Shown here piece after piece: positions 6,092 to 9,754 of a DNA stretch of 9,754 nucleotides. The stretch is from contig CAMVBO010000031.1 of assembly GCA_947165745.1 (NCBI GenBank), forward strand, positions 1 through 9,754, given 5' to 3'. The position numbers were made by a program, and so were the translations under genes. The notes under the pieces were generated by a model. That model made no database searches, was not told the DNA's origin, and saw nothing but the letters and a program-made list of their open reading frames with translations. The DNA is from an uncultured Clostridia bacterium. GTDB taxonomy: Bacteria; Bacillota_A; Clostridia; Christensenellales; Aristaeellaceae. Every line of letters starts with the position of its first letter. Position 1 is the stretch's first letter.

Positions 6092-6577
6092 ATGCATTTT
6101 CGGCGTCTAAGGCTGCATTTCTGTGTTGCTTTTCCTCGACTTGCAACCATCCTGGACAAGCGCATCGCGGCGGGGGAGGCGGACTTCTCCATCCTCATGG
6201 CGGACGTCAACTTCCTCAAGCGGACGAACGACACCTACGGGCACGAGAAGGGCAACGAGTACCTGAAGAACGCCTCCGACCTGGTCGCCCGCGTGTTTGG
6301 AACGGAGCACACCTATCGCGTCGGCGGCGACGAGTTCGTGGTGGTGCTGGAGGGCGAGGCTCAACGGGACGCGGGGGAGAAGATCCGCCAGTTCCGGCAG
6401 GCCGTCGCCCAGAACCTGTCCCAAGAAGGGCTGGAGCCCTGGCAGCGGGTCTCCATGGCGATTGACATCGCCGCCTATGAACCCGGGCGGGACACCTGCA
6501 CGGAGGACGTGTTCAAGCGCGCGGACGCCGCCATGTACGCGGAAAAACAGGCCATGAAGGCCGAACGTCACGACTGA
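6092..6577 (+). CDS. N-terminally truncated GGDEF (diguanylate cyclase-type) domain, possible pseudogene
   Basis: The longest ATG start gives 161 residues. GGDEF family features are clear from about residue 17: RLATILDKRIAAGEADFSI, the metal-site segment ADVNFLKRTNDTYGHEKGN (D38, N46), an intact GGDEF at 78-82, and the C-terminal FKRADAAMYAEKQAMK. The start of a normal domain (D-x-LTGxxNR) is missing and is replaced by the unrelated, basic MHFRRLRLHFCVA. There is no sensor or dimerisation region and no RxxD inhibitory site before GGDEF, and GHxxGD has Asn for the final Asp. ATG 6092 has no Shine-Dalgarno site, and a stop at 6059-6061 closes the frame upstream. I infer that the 5' part was lost by recombination next to the 79-bp repeats. 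Cyclase activity is doubtful; a retained regulatory fragment is possible. The next gene starts 34 nt downstream. Confidence 0.75.
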   Translation: MHFRRLRLHFCVAFPRLATILDKRIAAGEADFSILMADVNFLKRTNDTYGHEKGNEYLKNASDLVARVFGTEHTYRVGGDEFVVVLEGEAQRDAGEKIRQFRQAVAQNLSQEGLEPWQRVSMAIDIAAYEPGRDTCTEDVFKRADAAMYAEKQAMKAERHD

Positions 6578-6611
6578 TGACAAATCACAAGGAAGGGTTT
6601 GATCAATACCT

Positions 6612-8348
6612 ATGATTAAGAAGCTGGTTGGCCAGATGCTGACCGCGCAGATCATCTCTGCGCTGACGGTATCCCTTTGCCTGCTCATCGACAACCTGAT
6701 GATCGGGCAATATCTGGGCGAGCGCGCGCTGACGGCCTACGGGCTGGCCAATCCGGTGCTGTTGATCATCGGTGCCGTGGGCCAGATGCTGTGCGCCGGC
6801 GCCCAGGTGGCCTGCGGCAAGTCCCTGGGCAGGGGCGACCGGGAGGAGACGGACATCGGCTATTCCACCGCCATCGCGGTGGCGGTGGTGTTCTCGCTGG
6901 CGTTCGCGGTGCTGGTGGCGCTGATCAGGGTGCCCCTGGCCAGGATGTTGGGCGCGGACGACCCTGAGCTGTTGAAGGATACCAGCACATACATGGCGGG
7001 CTTTGTCATCGGCGCGCCGGCCTCCATGGGGGCGTTGATCCTGGTGCCGTTTTTGCAGATGGCTGGGCAGGGCAACCTGCTGATCGCGGCGGTGCTGGGC
7101 ATGACCGTGGCGGACGTGGCCTTTGACTTCCTGAACGTGACGGTGTTCCGCGGCGGCATGTTCGGCATGGGCCTGGCCTCCTCGCTGAGCTACTACGTGG
7201 CCGTGCTCATCGGCGGCGTGTACTTCCTGTCGAAGAAATGCGTGTTTACCTTTTCGCTCAAGCGCGTCATGCGGCGCAAGGTTCGCGAACTGCTGGCCGG
7301 CGGCGTGCCCACGGTGTTTGGCATGGCGTCCAGCGTGGTGCTGGTGTTCGCGGTGAACAAGCTGTTGCTGGGCTTCGGCGGCAAGCCGTCGGTGGCGGCC
7401 TACGCCGTGATCACCACGGTCATCAACGCCTGCAACTGCATCAGCACGGGCACCGGCGGCGTGGCGCTGACCCTGTCCGGCGTGCTCTACAACGAGGAGG
7501 ATCGCGGCGGCCTGTCGGAGCTGGTAAAGCTGCTGACCCAGCGGGCGGTGGTGCTGGGCGTTGGAATGATGGCGTTTTTGATGGTCTTCGCCAGGCCCCT
7601 GGCGACCCTGTTCATGCCTGCGCCGGGCCAGAGCCAAACCATGGCGATCACGGGCCTCAGGCTGTTCGCGGTGGGCATGATCCCATGCTGTGTGAGCAAC
7701 GCGCTGCGCAACTGCTATCAGGGCACCGGGCGCGTGCACATGATGGAGATTATGTGCGTGCTGGCCAACGCGGCGCTGCCCACGCTGGCGGCGTGGCTGC
7801 TGGGTTCGGCCATGGGCGTGAACGGCGTGTGGCTGTACTTTGTCACCGGCGAGACGCTGACGCTGATGGGCGTTATGGGCTATGTTTGGCTGCGCAAGGG
7901 CGGCGTCACCTGGCGGCCGGAGGACATCCTGCTGTTGAAGCGTGACTTCGGCGTGTCAGAGACGGACCGCCTGGAGGCGAGCCTTGGCAGCCTGGACGAG
8001 GTGATGGACTTCTCCCGCTCTGCGGCGGATTTCTGCAAGGCCCACGGCGGCACGGCGCGACTGGCCAGCCACCTGGCGCTGTGCGTGGAGGAGATGGGCG
8101 CCAACATCGTCACCCACGGCTTCTCCCAAAAGGGCAAAAACGGCCTGTCTATTCGCCTGCAGGTGAAGGACGGCCGCTGGACGCTGCGCTTCCGCGACGA
8201 CTGCACGGCCTTCGACCCGGTCAGCCATGTGGAGCACAATGAGGACGAGAGCCTGGGCATTCGGCTGGCCATGCGCATGGCCGATGAGGCGCGCTACACC
8301 TATTCCATGAACCTGAACAACCTGACGCTGGTGCTGCGGGATCTGTAG
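6612..8348 (+). CDS. MATE-family transporter fused to a C-terminal RsbW/SpoIIAB-like HATPase domain
   Basis: The 578-residue protein starts at ATG 6612. An in-frame stop lies at 6600-6602 and the nearest Shine-Dalgarno-like run (GGAAGGG, 6591-6597) is 14 nt away, unusually far. Residues 1 to about 428 are a full-length MATE transporter: SLCLLIDNLMIGQYLGERAL, two six-helix halves, and the pseudo-repeat RELLAGGVPTVFGMASSVV at about 225. MATE proteins export drugs or metabolites using sodium or proton gradients. Residues about 460-578 match a GHKL ATPase of the anti-sigma type: N-box CVEEMGANIVTHG (E494, N498), a degenerate D-box FRDDCTAFDP where the usual Gly is Cys531, and the LGIRLAMRMADEARY motif at 548-562. 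The ATPase should be cytoplasmic. It may regulate the transporter, or sense and signal through a partner such as a STAS protein or PP2C phosphatase; none is encoded in the window. Confidence 0.9.
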   Translation: MIKKLVGQMLTAQIISALTVSLCLLIDNLMIGQYLGERALTAYGLANPVLLIIGAVGQMLCAGAQVACGKSLGRGDREETDIGYSTAIAVAVVFSLAFAVLVALIRVPLARMLGADDPELLKDTSTYMAGFVIGAPASMGALILVPFLQMAGQGNLLIAAVLGMTVADVAFDFLNVTVFRGGMFGMGLASSLSYYVAVLIGGVYFLSKKCVFTFSLKRVMRRKVRELLAGGVPTVFGMASSVVLVFAVNKLLLGFGGKPSVAAYAVITTVINACNCISTGTGGVALTLSGVLYNEEDRGGLSELVKLLTQRAVVLGVGMMAFLMVFARPLATLFMPAPGQSQTMAITGLRLFAVGMIPCCVSNALRNCYQGTGRVHMMEIMCVLANAALPTLAAWLLGSAMGVNGVWLYFVTGETLTLMGVMGYVWLRKGGVTWRPEDILLLKRDFGVSETDRLEASLGSLDEVMDFSRSAADFCKAHGGTARLASHLALCVEEMGANIVTHGFSQKGKNGLSIRLQVKDGRWTLRFRDDCTAFDPVSHVEHNEDESLGIRLAMRMADEARYTYSMNLNNLTLVLRDL

Positions 8349-8366
8349 CGGCGCAGGCAAACCGAT

Positions 8367-8404
8367 AAGCACAACCACCCGTTTGGCGGGTGGTTGTGCT
8401 TTTT
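8367..8404 (+). terminator. strong intrinsic terminator after the MATE-HATPase gene
   Basis: A perfect 14-bp stem, AGCACAACCACCCG (8368-8381) with CGGGTGGTTGTGCT (8387-8400), has a 5-nt loop (TTTGG) and is followed by TTTT (8401-8404). It starts 19 nt after the stop codon and ends the central transcription unit. Confidence 0.92.
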
Positions 8405-8448
8405 GGCTGGCGCCGCTGTCATATTTCCGCCCGTAATTGTTGGAATAA

Positions 8449-8497
8449 AGCGCTATTTGGGCCGGGGAATCGCGTTGACAGCGCTACATTGTAATGT
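8449..8497 (+). promoter_or_regulatory. operator-like symmetric sites around the promoter at 8475
   Basis: The direct repeat AGCGCTA, which contains the palindrome AGCGCT, occurs at 8449-8455 and 8480-8486. The copies are 31 bp apart, about three helical turns, and the second touches the -35 box. A dyad ACATT-GT-AATGT (8486-8497) fills most of the promoter spacer. Both positions suit a repressor, but no regulator gene is nearby and the family is unknown. Confidence 0.35.
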
Positions 8498-8503
8498 TAT
8501 CAT
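8475..8503 (+). promoter_or_regulatory. near-consensus sigma-A promoter for the gene at 8601
   Basis: TTGACA (8475-8480) is perfect; a 17-nt spacer leads to TATCAT (8498-8503), 5/6 to TATAAT. Transcription would start near 8510, giving a leader of about 90 nt. That leader holds a small hairpin at 8562-8580 just before the ribosome binding site. Confidence 0.8.
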
Positions 8504-8561
8504 TAAATACTGAATTATGAGCATCATTTTGGGGGTTTATCGCGTCTAATAGATATATAGA

Positions 8562-8580
8562 GTGGAGAAAAAACCTCCAC
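8562..8580 (+). other. short leader hairpin before the surface-protein gene
   Basis: GTGGAG (8562-8567) and CTCCAC (8575-8580) form a 6-bp stem with an A-rich 7-nt loop. It ends 4 nt before the Shine-Dalgarno-like AAAGGAAG (8585-8592). It could stabilise the mRNA 5' end or affect ribosome access. Confidence 0.4.
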
Positions 8581-8600
8581 GCCGAAAGGAAGCCGATAAA

Positions 8601-9754
8601 ATGAAGAAGTTGACATATATTCTGGCGCTGTGCCTGTGCCTGAACGGCACGCCGGTGCTGGCCGCGGAGGTGGAAAACCCCGCCGCCACGGCCCCGGCGG
8701 CCCAGCAGGTGGAGCAGCAGCCGACGGAGCAGGAGGCCGCGCGCCCGGCGCAAACCCAGACGGAGGAGCCTTCGGAGGGGGAGAACGTCGAGGCGCAGAA
8801 GCCTGCCGGTGAAAACATCGGGGAGAAGCAGGAGGGTTCGTCCACGCCGTCCGGAGACGGCCAGCAGGGCGGCTTCCAGGAAGGCGGCTCCCAGGAGGGC
8901 GGTTCCCAGGAAGGCGGCTCCCAGGAAGGCGGCTCTCAGGAGGGCGGTTCCCAGGAGGGCGGTTCCCAGGAAGGCGGTTCCCAGGAAGGCGGCTCCCAGG
9001 AGGGCGGCTCCCAGCAGGGCGGCTCCCAGGAGGGCGGCGACGAATCCCAAAGCACGGCGGAGGCCCGTTATGAGGAAACCACCGGCGCGCTGGAGGCGCT
9101 TCTGGCGCAGATCAGTGGCAAGGGCACGATCTATCTGCGGGTGGACAAAAAGAGCGCGGTGTGCGTCAAGGCCGCGCCGCTGAAGAAGCTCTCGGAGCTG
9201 ACGTTCGAGGCGGACAAGGAGATCTTCAAGGAAGGCGAAACGGCCTATATCTCCACGGAAGCCCCGGACGCCACCACGGCCAAGACCCTGGTGGACCCGG
9301 CGGACTACAAGGACGAAGCCGAGGACGCCACCGGGACGCTGTACTTCTGGGTGGAAAAAAAGGACCAGTACCAGGATGAGACAGAGCATGAGCCCGACGA
9401 CCCTGTTCAGCCGCAGATTTCCGTGATCGCGGAGAACTGCGTCGCCGGTCAGTGGAGCTGTGAAATACCGACCTTCACCCTCTTCGGCATCCCGGAGGGC
9501 AAGAATTACACCTACGCGGCCATCGTCTATGGCGAACGCATCATCCCCCTCTCCGGCGATACCTACACGCCGGGCTCCGAGGGCCAGTATGAGGTGCGCT
9601 TCGCTATCATGGACGGCATCGGCGATTTTGTCAGCCTGTCGGACATCTACGCGCTGTGGCTGGACATCACCCAGCCAGAAGAAGTGAACATTGAGACGGA
9701 CGACACGAAGGACTACACGATCAACCTCACGGCCGTCGACAGCCTGAGCGGCGT
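8601..9754 (+). CDS. exported surface-type protein with a GGSQE repeat linker, 3' end outside window
   Basis: The frame is open from ATG 8601 to the window end (384 codons, no stop). AAAGGAAG (8585-8592) lies 8 nt upstream. A signal peptide (MKKLTYILALCLCLNGTPVLA-A) is followed by a low-complexity Glu/Gln/Ala/Pro-rich stretch (about 24-89), then eleven pentapeptides of the GGSQE type (residues 90-144; the first is GGFQE and the tenth GGSQQ). From about 155 a folded region begins: YEETTGALEALLAQISGKGTIY, strand-rich segments, and GTLYFWVEKK near 250. After a Pro/Asp linker, another beta-rich domain (about 272-365) contains FTLFGIPEGKNYTYAAIVYG. The layout resembles Firmicutes surface proteins with a flexible stalk, but no named family is recognised. 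Any wall anchor would lie beyond the window. The gene has its own strong promoter after the terminator at 8367-8404. Confidence 0.88.
   Translation, partial: MKKLTYILALCLCLNGTPVLAAEVENPAATAPAAQQVEQQPTEQEAARPAQTQTEEPSEGENVEAQKPAGENIGEKQEGSSTPSGDGQQGGFQEGGSQEGGSQEGGSQEGGSQEGGSQEGGSQEGGSQEGGSQEGGSQQGGSQEGGDESQSTAEARYEETTGALEALLAQISGKGTIYLRVDKKSAVCVKAAPLKKLSELTFEADKEIFKEGETAYISTEAPDATTAKTLVDPADYKDEAEDATGTLYFWVEKKDQYQDETEHEPDDPVQPQISVIAENCVAGQWSCEIPTFTLFGIPEGKNYTYAAIVYGERIIPLSGDTYTPGSEGQYEVRFAIMDGIGDFVSLSDIYALWLDITQPEEVNIETDDTKDYTINLTAVDSLSG
8868..9032 (+). repeat. 15-bp minisatellite encoding GGSQE pentapeptides
   Basis: Eleven in-frame 15-bp units follow the pattern GGC-GGY-TCY-CAG-GAR. Variation between units is mostly synonymous; TTC in unit 1 and CAG in unit 10 change a residue. 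Because the unit is a multiple of three, copy-number change would alter linker length without shifting the frame. Confidence 0.95.

Noticed and set aside
6603..7739. 378-codon minus-strand frame
   Set aside because: It lies opposite the MATE gene and gives a His/Gln/Arg-rich, motif-free product. It is a composition shadow.
8484..9389. Minus-strand frame with LLGAA-type hydrophobic repeats
   Set aside because: The repeats are the antisense translation of the GGSQE minisatellite, whose sense strand has a promoter, ribosome binding site and signal peptide.

Overview
The window looks like chromosomal DNA of a GC-rich, probably gut-type member of the Firmicutes/Clostridia. The signs are strong AGGAGG-type ribosome binding sites, extended -10 promoters of the form TG-N-TATAAT, SH3b and peptidoglycan-binding export proteins, HxWG...C...CxxC surface repeats, and a GGDEF domain of the DVNxLKxxND type common in Clostridia. 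No species can be named from the sequence alone. All supported genes are on the + strand.

Layout. Bases 1-617 hold the 3' part of a DUF218/YdcF-like membrane protein. It is followed at 31-33 nt spacings by two exported proteins: a duplicated-domain protein of unknown family (651-1670) and a protein with three SH3b domains (1702-2445). These three are probably one transcript. A candidate promoter at 2451-2479 precedes a large exported protein (2551-4800) that combines Cys-pair repeats with two peptidoglycan-binding domains. A hairpin and an extended -10 promoter separate it from another exported protein of unknown family (4933-5715).

Bases 5716-6061 are a gene-free stretch with three parts. 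First comes a strongly self-complementary element (5724-5819). Next is a terminator-like hairpin (5839-5873). Last is a two-copy 79-bp tandem repeat (5893-6050), in which each unit begins with TGGTATAAT and can fold into two hairpins; a third TGGTATAAT follows at 6051. Directly downstream is a GGDEF domain that has lost its N-terminal LTGxxN part (6092-6577). After 34 nt comes a MATE-family transporter fused to a C-terminal RsbW/SpoIIAB-like HATPase domain (6612-8348), closed by a strong intrinsic terminator (8367-8404).

A near-consensus promoter with operator-like symmetry (8475-8503) then drives an exported protein with a GGSQE pentapeptide minisatellite. It starts at 8601 and runs off the window end.

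How it fits together: five of the eight genes encode exported proteins, several with domains known to contact the cell wall, so the left and right parts look like a cell-envelope/surface region. The centre (5716-8404) is a separate unit of repeats, c-di-GMP-type signalling remnant and transporter-ATPase fusion, and it holds the most unusual features. Functional links between these genes are inferred from proximity only.
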